DNA of 64,000 nucleotides from Betaproteobacteria bacterium (lineage in GTDB: Bacteria; Acidobacteriota; Terriglobia; Acidiferrales; UBA7541), in the NCBI GenBank assembly GCA_903970165.1, contig CAJCHZ010000006.1:54267-118266 (forward strand), written 5' to 3'. The notes under the pieces are model-generated. The model had not been told where the DNA came from and did not search any database. It saw only the letters and a program-made list of their open reading frames with translations. Shown one piece after another: positions 29,849 to 39,219 of the stretch (position 1 is the stretch's first letter; each line of letters begins with the position of its first letter). The translations under genes and the position numbers were made by a program.

Positions 29849-30164
29849 GAAGCTCTCCTGCCGGGCAGAATGGTTGGCAAACACTAGGCTCACCATAGAA
29901 TAACCCTCTCCGGGCCAGGAAGTTGCACCCCAATCCGTACGGTGTCGAATCCTTACTTTGCCCCTTCGTACAGGTGCCTGCAAGCCCGTTTGCATGCCCC
30001 CGCCCCCCCGCTTGCGTACCACTGATTCCCCTGCACCTGCGCGCCCCAGCTACGCCACAGCCGTATTGACGGGGCGGTGGCTCGGCTCGTATTCTCTGGG
30101 CTCGCATTCTCTGGGCCCGTGTTCTCAGGCTGCTTCTTCAGACACTTTCCGAGGTTCCCTGCTG
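29849..30164. other. divergent intergenic region with a 15-bp tandem repeat
   Basis: This 316-bp gap separates the leftward DUF1800 gene from the rightward proline dehydrogenase. It includes three tandem 15-bp units at 30084-30128 (GGCTCGTATTCTCTG, GGCTCGCATTCTCTG, GGCCCGTGTTCTCAG) ending 36 bp before the proline dehydrogenase ATG. An open frame crosses it but has no coding look. Confidence 0.5.
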
Positions 30165-31121
30165 ATGCTGGTTCGCAACTTTATCTTCTGGCTCTCCACC
30201 AAGCGCAGCGTCACCGATCCCATCGCCCGGCGCGGGATGAAGTACGGTTTCGCGCGGCGCTTCGTGGCTGGGGAAACGCTGGACGAAGCGCTTTCGGCCA
30301 GCATGGATCTCTGCTCTCATGGCAGGCATGTAAGCCTCAATCGTCTGGGTGAAAACGTAACCACGGAGGCTGCCGCCCGCGAAGTCTGCGCCGGTTACAT
30401 TCACATGATCGAAGATCTGCAGGCCCAAAATCTCGACGGAAACATCTCGATAAAACTTACCCAGCTAGGCCTAGATATTGACAAGGAGCTTTGCCGTTCG
30501 ATGGCCCGCGAGATTGCGGCGCGCGCATCCGCATTGGGCCGAACCATCGAAATGGACATGGAGGGAAGCGCGTATACGGACATCACTTTGGATATTTTTG
30601 AAAGCGTGCAGCGGGAACTGGGAAACTGCGGACTGGCCGTGCAGGCGTACCTGTACCGCAGCGCGGAGGATTTGAAGAGACTTGCGCCCATCCGGGCGAA
30701 AATTCGGCTTGTGAAGGGCGCCTATCATGAGCCAAAAAACATCGCCATCCAGAAAAAAAGCGATGTGGACATAAATTTCCGAAAATTGAGCACGCACTTG
30801 CTGGAAGGAGCAACGCAAGGCTCCTTCTTCCCCGCTTTTGGCTCACACGACCCCGCCATGGTCGCACACGCACAAGCCGAGTCTGCCCGCTTAAAGCTCG
30901 CAAAGGGCAGGTATGAGTTTCAAATGATCTATGGAATACGCCGCGATCTTCAGAATCAAGTCTATGCAGCGGGTGACACTCTGCAGGTCTATGTGCCATT
31001 CGGCACCGACTGGTGCCCTTACTTCATGCGCCGGCTTTCGGAGCGCCCGGCGAATTGCTGGTTCGTACTGCGGAGTCTGCTGGCGGAGTCGGTACAAACG
31101 ACCAGGCAGCCCGCTTCCTAG
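30165..31121 (+). CDS. proline dehydrogenase (monofunctional PRODH)
   Basis: A 318-residue FAD-dependent beta/alpha barrel that oxidises proline to pyrroline-5-carboxylate. Family motifs are SIKLTQLGLDID, EMDMEGSAYTDITL, AYLYRSAEDLKRL, RLVKGAYHEPK and, near the end, YVPFGTDWCPYFMRRLSERPAN. The last block is the classic YxRRxxERP substrate-binding region. The partner P5C dehydrogenase is not in the window. I chose the ATG at 30165 because the preceding frame is Pro/Arg-rich and contains the tandem repeat. Confidence 0.92.
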   Translation: MLVRNFIFWLSTKRSVTDPIARRGMKYGFARRFVAGETLDEALSASMDLCSHGRHVSLNRLGENVTTEAAAREVCAGYIHMIEDLQAQNLDGNISIKLTQLGLDIDKELCRSMAREIAARASALGRTIEMDMEGSAYTDITLDIFESVQRELGNCGLAVQAYLYRSAEDLKRLAPIRAKIRLVKGAYHEPKNIAIQKKSDVDINFRKLSTHLLEGATQGSFFPAFGSHDPAMVAHAQAESARLKLAKGRYEFQMIYGIRRDLQNQVYAAGDTLQVYVPFGTDWCPYFMRRLSERPANCWFVLRSLLAESVQTTRQPAS

Positions 31122-31171
31122 CCATGGGGCAGGGCTCGCATCCGGTTTCTGCCCGTTCGGTATTCCGTCGG

Positions 31172-33583
31172 TTATTCCGTCACTTGAAAATCGATGATGC
31201 GGTTCTTGGCCTTGTTCCCCGAGGTGTCAGCGGCCATCATCACCAATTGGTAGCTTCCGGGAGCCAGGTCCTTCACTTTAACCGTTAGCGCCACGGGAAC
31301 CATCGGACTGCCCTTTTGAACGAATTCGTCCAGAGGAACCGCGGGCGTCTTAAGAACGATGGCCCCCGTCGCCTTGGTCAAAAGCGCATAACCGGCCATT
31401 ACCTTGGGAGGGTTCGCCGAAGTCAGCAATGGTTCATAAACTTCCGTATAGACGTAAACAAGGTCGGTGTTTTTGAAACGATTGCTTCCCGAAGGATTAA
31501 TCTGCATGCCTTTCACCACCAGCGGCGTGTGGTCCTCCAGCAAGACCGAGTCGAGACTTGTCGTAATATCCGTCAATCTCTGTAACGAGTTGGAGAGCAC
31601 GACTCCGCCCAGGCTGAACTGTTTGCCGTCGTACGGATCAATCTGCAGTTGCGATTCGTACTTTCCGAAGGCGTCTCCTCCCGAACTCACGACGACATCC
31701 AGCTTATAAGTGCCAGTTCCGGCATCGAACTGATTTTGATAAAGATAAGGCTGCTTGGTGAACTCCTTCACTTCTTCTTTTTCCAGATCAATGTTGACGG
31801 TATCGCTGAATTTCGCTCCGATGCTGCCGTCTGGCTTGTACGCAATCCCCAGCACATTCAAGCTGGCGTGATATTTTCCTTTGTCTTTGTTGAACTGCAC
31901 GGTGTTTGACGGAATCTCCATGGCCAGGTTGACCTTGGCCACATTCGGCGACGTGTAGAAATACGGCACCTGGAACCCGCCCTGCATCGGTCCCGTCTGC
32001 GCCCCTGTTGCTCGCGCCTCGAGTTGCTTTTCCACCGGCGTGCCTTCCAGTATGTTGGTCGGCTTCGTATTGCAATAGCCGCTGCGCGACCTGACGTTGA
32101 GCCCCCCCTGGTTCATTTTCACTTTTAGCGTATGGCAGGTTCCTTCGGCGGTCTGCGGTGGCACGTAACCCAGAATATAGAATTCATTCTGCTCGCGGCC
32201 AATCTTCTCCAGACCACCCAGCAAATCGTTTGTGTTGAAAATTGTGAAACCGCCGGTTCCATCCGACAAAGCCGCGAGAATCTGCTGATTCGTCGAAGCG
32301 GAAGGCGGAATCTGCGGAAGGATGGAGCGCGGCTGAGAGTAGACCGAGTTCGCATTGCTGTTGGGGTTGACCGTCCCACCCCCGGTGCGCCCTGTGGTTC
32401 CGCCCGTTCCTCCGGTTCCTCCGGTTCCACCGGTGCCGCCTTTACCACCTGTGCCACCCGTTCCTCCGGTCCCGCCGCTACCTCCCGTTCCTCCGCTTCC
32501 ACCCCTGCCACCTGTTCCGCCCGTCCCCCCACCTCCACCCGTCCCGCCTGTTCCGCCGCCTCCGCCCGGCTTTTGAGGTTCCAGCCGTCCGGGCGAGTAG
32601 GAAGCCAACGCCAAATGCCCTCCGCTAAATGCGTCCGCGGCTTTGTTCCATTTCGTCGCTACAAGTTTCCCGTCGTCTGGCGATTTCCGCTGCGAAACTC
32701 CACCGGGGGCCGTTGCAATCAGGCCGCGTACGTCCAGCGAGTAAATCGCGACATTCGCTTTGTTGCAGGCGTCAATGGTCGCCGTCAACTCGGATTCGCT
32801 CTCCGATGTAAGAGGAAATCCTCCGGAGAAGAGCACCACCATCTTACGCCCCGGAACCCCGCGCAAATTCTTGGCGAGGCTTCGCAGCGAAAGCAGCATG
32901 GTTCTCGCTCCAAAATCGGCTTCCGCGTTGCTCATCGAAGAAAATGGAGAGTTTGATCCGCCTAGCGCTCCCGGCGTGTTGCCAGACAGCCCCGCAGAAG
33001 CCACTGCAACGGGGGCCTGAGCATTGGGGTCAACCGACGAACTTTTAAGTCCGCCCACGGCGGCCTGGAGCAGATCCGCGTTCGCCGTGAAGTTCTGCAC
33101 GATGCGCAAAGTGCCGCCGAAATCCACGATCGCCATCAGCCGGTCCGGGCCTGCATTGCCATCAATAAATTTCTTCGCTGCACTTCTTGCCTGGATCTGG
33201 TCCGGCGCAGCCATCGTGGAGTTGTCAAAAAAGAGGATTAAATATCTCTTCTGCTCCTTGGCCTGAATTGCCGTATCCGCGCCAAACGAAAAACTCGACA
33301 CGCTTTGCTCCTTGTTGTCCTCGAAAACTTTAAAATCTTTCTGCGTCAGGTCGTGGACGTAGTTCCCTTTCTTGTCGGTTACGACCGCGTCGACCAGGAC
33401 GAGTCTCGACTCCGCTTTGATTACGGGCCCGGATTGTTGCCCGTCGGATGGCTTGCCGGAATCCCGGGCCGGTGGCGTGGGAGTCTGCCCCGCAAGTGGT
33501 ATCAGAAACAAGCACGTACCCGCAGCCAGCAATCCTGCCAGCCGTCCCCAAGTCATATGTCCGCTGTTCTTGTTGGTATTCAT
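31172..33583 (-). CDS. secreted VWA protein (acidobacterial VWFA-related) with Gly/Thr-rich array
   Basis: An 803-residue protein with a signal peptide (about 10-33). The acidobacterial VWFA-related module follows: LVLVDAVVTDKKGNYVHDLTQKDFKVFEDN, then a VWA fold with LILFFDNSTMA, a variant MIDAS. Residues about 337-400 are an array of GGTGGTGG-type units. The C-terminal half is beta-rich, with segments such as YKLDVVVSSGG and SYQLVMMAADTSGN. GGGAG precedes the ATG at 33583. It lies 11 bp downstream of a related gene, forming an operon. A surface or adhesion role is likely but unproven. Confidence 0.88.
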   Translation of the reverse strand: MNTNKNSGHMTWGRLAGLLAAGTCLFLIPLAGQTPTPPARDSGKPSDGQQSGPVIKAESRLVLVDAVVTDKKGNYVHDLTQKDFKVFEDNKEQSVSSFSFGADTAIQAKEQKRYLILFFDNSTMAAPDQIQARSAAKKFIDGNAGPDRLMAIVDFGGTLRIVQNFTANADLLQAAVGGLKSSSVDPNAQAPVAVASAGLSGNTPGALGGSNSPFSSMSNAEADFGARTMLLSLRSLAKNLRGVPGRKMVVLFSGGFPLTSESESELTATIDACNKANVAIYSLDVRGLIATAPGGVSQRKSPDDGKLVATKWNKAADAFSGGHLALASYSPGRLEPQKPGGGGGTGGTGGGGGTGGTGGRGGSGGTGGSGGTGGTGGTGGKGGTGGTGGTGGTGGTTGRTGGGTVNPNSNANSVYSQPRSILPQIPPSASTNQQILAALSDGTGGFTIFNTNDLLGGLEKIGREQNEFYILGYVPPQTAEGTCHTLKVKMNQGGLNVRSRSGYCNTKPTNILEGTPVEKQLEARATGAQTGPMQGGFQVPYFYTSPNVAKVNLAMEIPSNTVQFNKDKGKYHASLNVLGIAYKPDGSIGAKFSDTVNIDLEKEEVKEFTKQPYLYQNQFDAGTGTYKLDVVVSSGGDAFGKYESQLQIDPYDGKQFSLGGVVLSNSLQRLTDITTSLDSVLLEDHTPLVVKGMQINPSGSNRFKNTDLVYVYTEVYEPLLTSANPPKVMAGYALLTKATGAIVLKTPAVPLDEFVQKGSPMVPVALTVKVKDLAPGSYQLVMMAADTSGNKAKNRIIDFQVTE
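32380..32572 (-). repeat. low-complexity GGTGGT-type coding repeat
   Basis: About 190 bp encode mainly Gly-Gly-Thr with occasional Ser, Lys or Arg inside the VWA gene. Units are mostly 9 bp, so changes in copy number would keep the reading frame. The complementary strand reads as an uninterrupted Pro-Pro-Val frame that is a shadow. Confidence 0.8.
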
Positions 33584-33594
33584 TTCTTCTCCCA

Positions 33595-35412
33595 TCAATT
33601 CGGTATTACTACGGCGCCATTGCGCGCCGCAAGCTGCGCTCCCTCAGAGTCCCGCACCACCTGCCTCACCAGGTAACTTCCCGGCTTCACGTCGAAGCTA
33701 GACTTCAGATTCAGTCCGACGCGCGTCAGCCGGTCATACGTCGTGTCCAACAACTTCATCTCCACAATCTTCTCTCCGCCCGTCACGTAATTCCCATTTT
33801 CGTCAAAGATCGCCGTCGCCACCGTCAAGTCGTCCCGGTTGCGTCCATCTGCCTTGCGGAAGTGCACGCCCTTGATATCCACATGGGTCAGCACTGCCAA
33901 TTTCGCGGAATAAGCTTCCGTCTTGAAGAACTGGGTGTGCAAATCCACCGGCAGGTCGCGAATTTCATCCTGCGAAAAAAGCGCTTCTTGAATCTCCTCC
34001 TTCGCCGCCTCCGTAGGATCCACAAGGTGCTTCGGGGCGAAATAGGCGTGCCGTGCCTGAATCTTGTAGTTGCTCTTGCGCGTGAACGATACCTTCAGAG
34101 TGTGCATGCTGCCGTCGAGCTTCAGGTTTTGCGGCGAAAATCCCAGCAGATAGGTCATCGCGGGTGCCGCTCCGGCCTCTTTCAAGCCTTCGTCCACATC
34201 GTTGCGGTTATGGAAAAACGTCCCGCCGGTGCCATCGGCAAGCTGCGCCAGTACGTCCTCTTGCGCCAATTGCGCCGACACTCGGTACATGGATTTAAAT
34301 CCCGCCACCTGGGGCGGATCGGTATAGGGGTCGGCGATGTCTCCCATATCTGGCGTGTACAAGCCCCGCGCATCAATGGTGTTCACCACGACGTTCGCTT
34401 TTGTCGCCCGGTCGACCAATTCGCTGAATTCCAGGAATAGAGTCGAGGTAATAAATCCAGGTGATACGAAGATAATCACCCGCTGACCTGGCATCGCAGA
34501 AAGATGCCGTATGACGTCCTCCATGTGGCGGAGGGCGTATTCGGTCGAGGTGTCCTCGCGCGCAAGCACAGTCCCCGCTTCCCCCTGCGCCATACTGCGC
34601 GCCGCGGCTTTCTGCGACTCGTCGCCCTGGAACGCGCACTGAACGGCGTCCTCGGTCGCTACGTCCAGAGACTGCGGGTCATTCTTGTTCTGGATCATAT
34701 CTGCCTGGTAATAGCTGATGTCCGGACAATCATGCAGCCCCTGCGTGGGCGAACGCGGCAATACATTCAGAAGCGTCTTGCTCAAGAGCGCGTGGTCGTC
34801 GGTAAAATCCTGCGTAGCCTGCCCGGAAGTGGTGTTGATGGCGACCCGGTCCGAAGGTGCCAGCGAGTCAAAAAGTTTTTTGCTCGCGTTCCGCACAAAC
34901 AGGGTATCCGCCATGATCATGTGCTGGTCGTCGTAAATCACGGAGACGAAACGCTGCGGAAGCGCGGCCACCTTGGCGTTTGCCGCGGTTGGATCCATGG
35001 GAGCGTTTGGATCGGCGTTCGTGCCTGCTGTAACGATATGCGAGTCCGGCGTTTCCACGCTGAACGTGGAAATTGTCTGCGGCTTGCGATTGTCGGTAAG
35101 TTGAAAGTCCTCTTTGTGCAGGTTTGGCACAACCTTGCCTTGCGCATCCCGTACCACCACGCGCACCAGCACCAGGTTTACGCGTACTTTAAATGTCGGT
35201 GGCGTGTCCCTGCTGGAAACTTCGGTGTTGTCGTTGGAATTTTCCGCCTGAGGTTTGGCTGGCTCGGCAGGCTTCTGGGAGGCATTGCTCGCCGGAGGAT
35301 CTTCTGGCGCTGGTGTTTGCGCGCAGAGAGCCCAGCTTATCCCGCCCATCGCCAACAACAAAAAAACACGCTTCCGCCGTTTTGCGAACGGGAACTGCGG
35401 TAGGTAGGACAT
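33595..35412 (-). CDS. secreted VWA protein (acidobacterial VWFA-related)
   Basis: A 605-residue protein with a signal peptide (about 1-32, ALCAQ). The domain begins FKVRVNLVLVRVVVRDAQGKVVPNLHKEDFQLTDN and continues with FVSVIYDDQHMIMADTLFV and RVIIFVSPGFITSTLF, a VWA fold with degenerate MIDAS residues. The C-terminus is beta-rich (KPGSYLVRQVVRDSEGAQLAARNG). This architecture is characteristic of Acidobacteria and supports the taxonomic call. GAAGGAAAGGG precedes the ATG at 35412. Cotranscribed with the Gly-rich paralogue. Confidence 0.88.
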   Translation of the reverse strand: MSYLPQFPFAKRRKRVFLLLAMGGISWALCAQTPAPEDPPASNASQKPAEPAKPQAENSNDNTEVSSRDTPPTFKVRVNLVLVRVVVRDAQGKVVPNLHKEDFQLTDNRKPQTISTFSVETPDSHIVTAGTNADPNAPMDPTAANAKVAALPQRFVSVIYDDQHMIMADTLFVRNASKKLFDSLAPSDRVAINTTSGQATQDFTDDHALLSKTLLNVLPRSPTQGLHDCPDISYYQADMIQNKNDPQSLDVATEDAVQCAFQGDESQKAAARSMAQGEAGTVLAREDTSTEYALRHMEDVIRHLSAMPGQRVIIFVSPGFITSTLFLEFSELVDRATKANVVVNTIDARGLYTPDMGDIADPYTDPPQVAGFKSMYRVSAQLAQEDVLAQLADGTGGTFFHNRNDVDEGLKEAGAAPAMTYLLGFSPQNLKLDGSMHTLKVSFTRKSNYKIQARHAYFAPKHLVDPTEAAKEEIQEALFSQDEIRDLPVDLHTQFFKTEAYSAKLAVLTHVDIKGVHFRKADGRNRDDLTVATAIFDENGNYVTGGEKIVEMKLLDTTYDRLTRVGLNLKSSFDVKPGSYLVRQVVRDSEGAQLAARNGAVVIPN

Positions 35413-35502
35413 CCCTTTCCTTCTCTGATTCGTTGCCGCAGGCACCGCCGGCTCACTGGGAAGCCGGCACTACGGGGAACCTTGGACCACTCTGCGAATT
35501 GA

Positions 35503-35769
35503 CTATACGCTGTCGTTAATTTTTGTGTCAACGCGTTTGCCCGCGGCCCGGAACGCCGTAAGGCTCCAGGCGTCCTGCGCGTCGTCGCGCCTCAAAACAT
35601 AACGGTCGCCGCTCTCCACAAGTACTCGAAAAAAGGTCGCGCCCGGCGAATACCAGCGGTCTTCCACTTCCTTGACGTTCAACGTTTGCGATCCGAACAC
35701 GATGCGTACGGGGCGTTCGTCTGCTCTGCAACCTGAGTAGCATTCAACTCGAACCAGTTGTTTCGGCAT
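35503..35769 (-). CDS. small conserved hypothetical protein
   Basis: 88 residues: a basic start MPKQLVRVECYSGCRADERP, then VEDRWYSPGATFFRVLVESGDRYVLRRDDAQDAWSL. The regular alternation of hydrophobic and polar residues and the DRW and RYVLR blocks suggest a compact beta-barrel; it resembles small conserved proteins annotated only as hypothetical. Its start lies inside the end of the BrkB-like gene (26-bp overlap), implying coupling. No function assigned. Confidence 0.65.
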   Translation of the reverse strand: MPKQLVRVECYSGCRADERPVRIVFGSQTLNVKEVEDRWYSPGATFFRVLVESGDRYVLRRDDAQDAWSLTAFRAAGKRVDTKINDSV

Positions 35770-36628
35770 GGTTTTCCGCCGCTCCGCTCAGCCATGCGCG
35801 CACAATTTTGCGGCTCTCGTCCAGCTCCGCATTCCAGGCAGCTCCTAGAAAAACAATGATCGCGGAAATCTGCATCCACACCATCAATCCGATCACGGCC
35901 GCCAACCCGCCGTAGACGATGCTGTACGGCACTCGTCGCACGTACACTCCAAACAGCACGTTCGTTAGCCACCAGAAGGCTGTCGCCAGCATGGCGCCGG
36001 GTAACACATCCCGCAGCCTCTCCTCCCCAGGACGTGCCACATAATAAATCACCGTCAGCGCGATCATCGCCAGCACAATCGCCACTACCGGAAAGAAAAA
36101 GCCCCACCATCCCTGGAAGGGATGGTGCGTGCCAAGCTCATAAGCCAGCCAACGACGAATTGGTCGACCGAGCACGCCAAGTATCGCGGCGGCCAGCAGA
36201 GGAGCGATCGTCACCAGGAGCAACGCCAACCCACGCACCTGCCGGTGCAAAAATCCCAGCTTCAACTGGTCTCCATAAATTCGATGGATGCCTTCCATCA
36301 GAAGCCGCATCACTTGCGTGCCGGCGAGAAGCGTTCCCGTCCACCCCACAAGTGCCAGCTTCCAGGCTTCCGGACCGCGCTTCACCAAAAATTGCGAAAC
36401 GATAGTCTGGCTGCCGGGGGGCAGAAATTCCGTCAGGTCATTAATCAGATCGAAAAGGCTCGTGCGCCCGCCAATCTGGCTGGTTGCGAATCCCACCATG
36501 ATGAGCAGCGCGGGAAAAAATGCCAGAAACAAATTGAATGCGATGGCCTGAGAAATCATTCCACATTGCGGAAAGACTCGCACAAAAGCCCGGTACGTTC
36601 TTCGCAGCAGATTTACGGGCAGAGACAT
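35744..36628 (-). CDS. YihY/BrkB-family membrane protein
   Basis: A 294-residue protein with about six helices and the family blocks QAIAFNLFLAFFPALLIM, GVLGRPIRRWLAYELG and VYYVARPGEERLRDVLPGA, and LVWMQISAIIVFLGAAWNAE at the end. Once called ribonuclease BN in error; now regarded as inner-membrane proteins or transporters of unknown substrate. The small 88-residue gene overlaps its 3' end. Confidence 0.9.
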   Translation of the reverse strand: MSLPVNLLRRTYRAFVRVFPQCGMISQAIAFNLFLAFFPALLIMVGFATSQIGGRTSLFDLINDLTEFLPPGSQTIVSQFLVKRGPEAWKLALVGWTGTLLAGTQVMRLLMEGIHRIYGDQLKLGFLHRQVRGLALLLVTIAPLLAAAILGVLGRPIRRWLAYELGTHHPFQGWWGFFFPVVAIVLAMIALTVIYYVARPGEERLRDVLPGAMLATAFWWLTNVLFGVYVRRVPYSIVYGGLAAVIGLMVWMQISAIIVFLGAAWNAELDESRKIVRAWLSGAAENHAETTGSS

Positions 36629-36758
36629 GGTGCGTCATTATACATAGCGCTGGCGCGTTTCGAGGGTGCTGTGCGGGCCATAGGCGGGGATTCTTGCCGT
36701 GGAGGTCTTCGCCCTGGTTTTGATCCTTCTCTTTCGTTACATGAGTTTCTGCGCTCCT

Positions 36759-37241
36759 CTAAAGCATCCGGTACATCACCAGTGCGTCCACGGCGCCGAG
36801 CGTCGGATGCAGGAATGCTCCGGGAAGGCTTCCAACAATTTTGAAGCCCATTCTCTGCCAGAGGTCAACGGCTCGTTCGTTGCTGCTCACCACAAAATTA
36901 AACTGCATCGATAGGAAACCGCGCGCTTTCGCGTGCCCCAGCGAATGCTGGCACATCGCGCGCGCAATGCCGCGCCCGCTCGCCCACGGCGCGGTCATGT
37001 AGCCGCAATTCGCTACGTGAGCTCCGCCGCCTTTCTGATTCGCACGCATACAGTACGTTCCGGAAATCTCTCCGTTTTCTTCGGCGACAAACACTTCATG
37101 TCCCGCTGAGTGCCAGTACGCCAATGCCTCCTCACGGCTCATATCGCGCGGCAAAGTGTAGGTTTCTCCGGCGCGGATGATTGGTTCGAGAATTTTCCAG
37201 ATGGCGTCAGCGTCGCCTGCGGTGGCTGTCCGGATGATCAT
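36759..37241 (-). CDS. GNAT-family N-acetyltransferase
   Basis: A 160-residue GNAT enzyme: MIIRTATAGDADAIWKIL at the start, the acetyl-CoA loop in the region WASGRGIARAMCQHSLGHAK, and QFNFVVSSNERAVDLWQRMGFKIVG at motif B. It would transfer an acetyl group to an amine of a small molecule or protein. GGAG precedes the ATG at 37241; an earlier in-frame ATG overlaps the upstream gene. It follows the pentapeptide gene closely. Confidence 0.88.
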   Translation of the reverse strand: MIIRTATAGDADAIWKILEPIIRAGETYTLPRDMSREEALAYWHSAGHEVFVAEENGEISGTYCMRANQKGGGAHVANCGYMTAPWASGRGIARAMCQHSLGHAKARGFLSMQFNFVVSSNERAVDLWQRMGFKIVGSLPGAFLHPTLGAVDALVMYRML

Positions 37242-37254
37242 CGCTCCAGCTCGC

Positions 37255-38004
37255 TTAGCGTGAGCCGGCGGCAACGTTCTGCGCGCCATGCGTCAAGGCC
37301 CATTCCACAAAGCCCTGCGGAGGATTCTTCACGCCAAAAATATTCGCATTCTTGATGCTTGCGATGTGAGCCCAATGAACGTCGCTCAGGTCCGCGTTAG
37401 TCAAGTCGGCGTTCTCCAGGCTGGCATCGGAGAGGTCCGCTCCAGACAAAACCGCCCCAGTGAGATCGCTCTCGTCCAGAGTTGCCGCGTTGAATGACAC
37501 TTGCTCCAGATGGCTCGCCCGAAAATTCGTCGAGCGCAAATTCGCATAAGAGAAGTCCGAAAACTGAAATTTGCCATCGCGCACGTCTGAGGCAGAGAAA
37601 TTCGACCGCAGCAATTTCGCTTTGTCGAGCCGCACTCCCTGGAGAAACGCGCCCGAAACATCCACGCCCACCAGCGGCACATGGTCCGCGTTCAATTCCT
37701 GAAGCGCTTCAATCCTGCCGCCGCTGCCGCCTTTTCCCTGCGCGGTATTCACCACTTGCCACGCCTGGTAGTGCCTTTGCTTCACGCGGTCGCCCGATTC
37801 GGAGAAATAAAAAATCACCGCGATGAGCACGCTGAACGTTTCCAGATAATCCAGCACTTCCAGAAACGACCAGCGGCTGAGCGCATAAGCAATCCATTCC
37901 CACATACACTCCATTGCTAGAAAGGGCAAAAGCCATGAATGCTTGCACTGCTGTTTGCGTTCCGCCCATGTGGCAGGCCGCTCTTTTCGGACGTGTATCC
38001 TCAT
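37255..38004 (-). CDS. membrane-tethered pentapeptide-repeat protein
   Basis: 249 residues. Two likely membrane helices lie at about 22-68. From about residue 112 to 225 there are pentapeptide repeats of A(D/N)LxN type (e.g. LSGADLSDASLENADLTNADL), which build a right-handed beta helix. Such helices are structural or interaction modules; some mimic DNA but this one is membrane-anchored. It is likely cotranscribed with the GNAT gene 13 bp downstream. No specific role can be given. Confidence 0.83.
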   Translation of the reverse strand: MRIHVRKERPATWAERKQQCKHSWLLPFLAMECMWEWIAYALSRWSFLEVLDYLETFSVLIAVIFYFSESGDRVKQRHYQAWQVVNTAQGKGGSGGRIEALQELNADHVPLVGVDVSGAFLQGVRLDKAKLLRSNFSASDVRDGKFQFSDFSYANLRSTNFRASHLEQVSFNAATLDESDLTGAVLSGADLSDASLENADLTNADLSDVHWAHIASIKNANIFGVKNPPQGFVEWALTHGAQNVAAGSR

Positions 38005-38081
38005 CTCGATCGCTCCTCGCGGAAGCTTGCCACATTTAATGTGATATCCAGGCGCACTGCAACCGCATTACTATTTTTTTC

Positions 38082-39095
38082 TTACATGGTCAGCACCACG
38101 CGAAATTCAACTTTCCCGCTGATCATCCGCTCGTATGCTTCTTTCACTTTCTCCAGCGGATATTTCTCAATCATGGGCCGCACGCCCGCGTACCTGGAAA
38201 ACTCCAGCGTATCCTGTGAATCCATCGCCGTACCGGCAGGCCATCCCTGAATCGCGCGGCGCGCGGCCAACAACTGTATGGCCGACACCTCCATCGGTTC
38301 GTGAGGCGCACCAACCACCAGCAACTTCCCGTCTACGCCGAGACCATCAATGACGTCGGTCATGACTTTGGCATTTGGCGCGGTTCCCAGAATCACTTTT
38401 GCGCCTCCCAATTTCTTCAGCTCTTCCGCCGCATTCGCGGTCTTCGTATTGATGTAGGCGAAAGCACCCAGCTTTTTCGCCAGTGCCTCGTTCTCGGCGC
38501 CGCGCCCTATCGCCACAACACGGTATCCAGCTTTCGCCGCGTACTGAATCCCCAAATGCCCCAACCCGCCAATCCCCAAAATGCCAACCAGGTCTCCGAT
38601 TTTCGCGCCGATGTGGCGAAGCGAATTGAACGTGGTAACCCCCGCGCACATCAGAGGCCCCGCGTCCGCATATTCGAGACCTTCCGGAATCAATGCTACG
38701 GCCTCGTGCCTCGCCAGAATGTACTCCTGATATCCGCCGTCACGCGTTATTCCCGTAATCGCAGCCTTTTCGCACTTCAGGAAATCTCCTCGCCGGCAAG
38801 GATCGCAGACAAAACAATGTCCGCCGTGCCAGCCTACGCCAACTCGATCTCCCTTCTTCCATTCCGTTACTGCGCTCCCCACTTCGTCCACTACTCCGGC
38901 CACCTCGTGTCCCGGCACCCGCGGGTAAGAAAGCCCGGGAAACCCTCCATGCCTCACCAATTCGTCGCCATGACAAATCCCACAAGCCGCCACTTTTATC
39001 CGGATCTCGTCGGGGCCCGACTGCGGAATCTCTCGCTCTTGAATCTCAAACTCGCCGCCTGGATTAAGAATCACCGCTGCTTTCATCTTCGCCAT
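38082..39095 (-). CDS. zinc-dependent alcohol dehydrogenase (paralogue)
   Basis: A 337-residue medium-chain Zn dehydrogenase. ACGICHGDE and PGHEVAG hold catalytic zinc ligands, FVCDPCRRGDFLKC the structural ones, and GILGIGGLGHLG the nucleotide loop. It is closely related to the enzyme at 5636-6670 throughout its length. AGGAGA precedes the ATG at 39095; the longer frame is Arg-rich and non-coding in look. Monocistronic. Confidence 0.92.
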   Translation of the reverse strand: MAKMKAAVILNPGGEFEIQEREIPQSGPDEIRIKVAACGICHGDELVRHGGFPGLSYPRVPGHEVAGVVDEVGSAVTEWKKGDRVGVGWHGGHCFVCDPCRRGDFLKCEKAAITGITRDGGYQEYILARHEAVALIPEGLEYADAGPLMCAGVTTFNSLRHIGAKIGDLVGILGIGGLGHLGIQYAAKAGYRVVAIGRGAENEALAKKLGAFAYINTKTANAAEELKKLGGAKVILGTAPNAKVMTDVIDGLGVDGKLLVVGAPHEPMEVSAIQLLAARRAIQGWPAGTAMDSQDTLEFSRYAGVRPMIEKYPLEKVKEAYERMISGKVEFRVVLTM

Positions 39096-39219
39096 CGAAC
39101 GTCTCCTCGTATTGGCACACAATTCCTTAGAACTTGCTTGAAAATACCACGCTTTGGATGCACGAACATCCGGGCGCGCAAGGGAAGCCAAGCTGAAAGG
39201 TGGAAACAAGAAGTAGCGC

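Noticed and set aside
32132..32956. Plus-strand Pro/Val-rich and Arg-rich frames opposite the VWA gene
   Set aside because: They are the complement of the Gly-Thr repeat and of the VWA fold; no start signal or composition supports translation.
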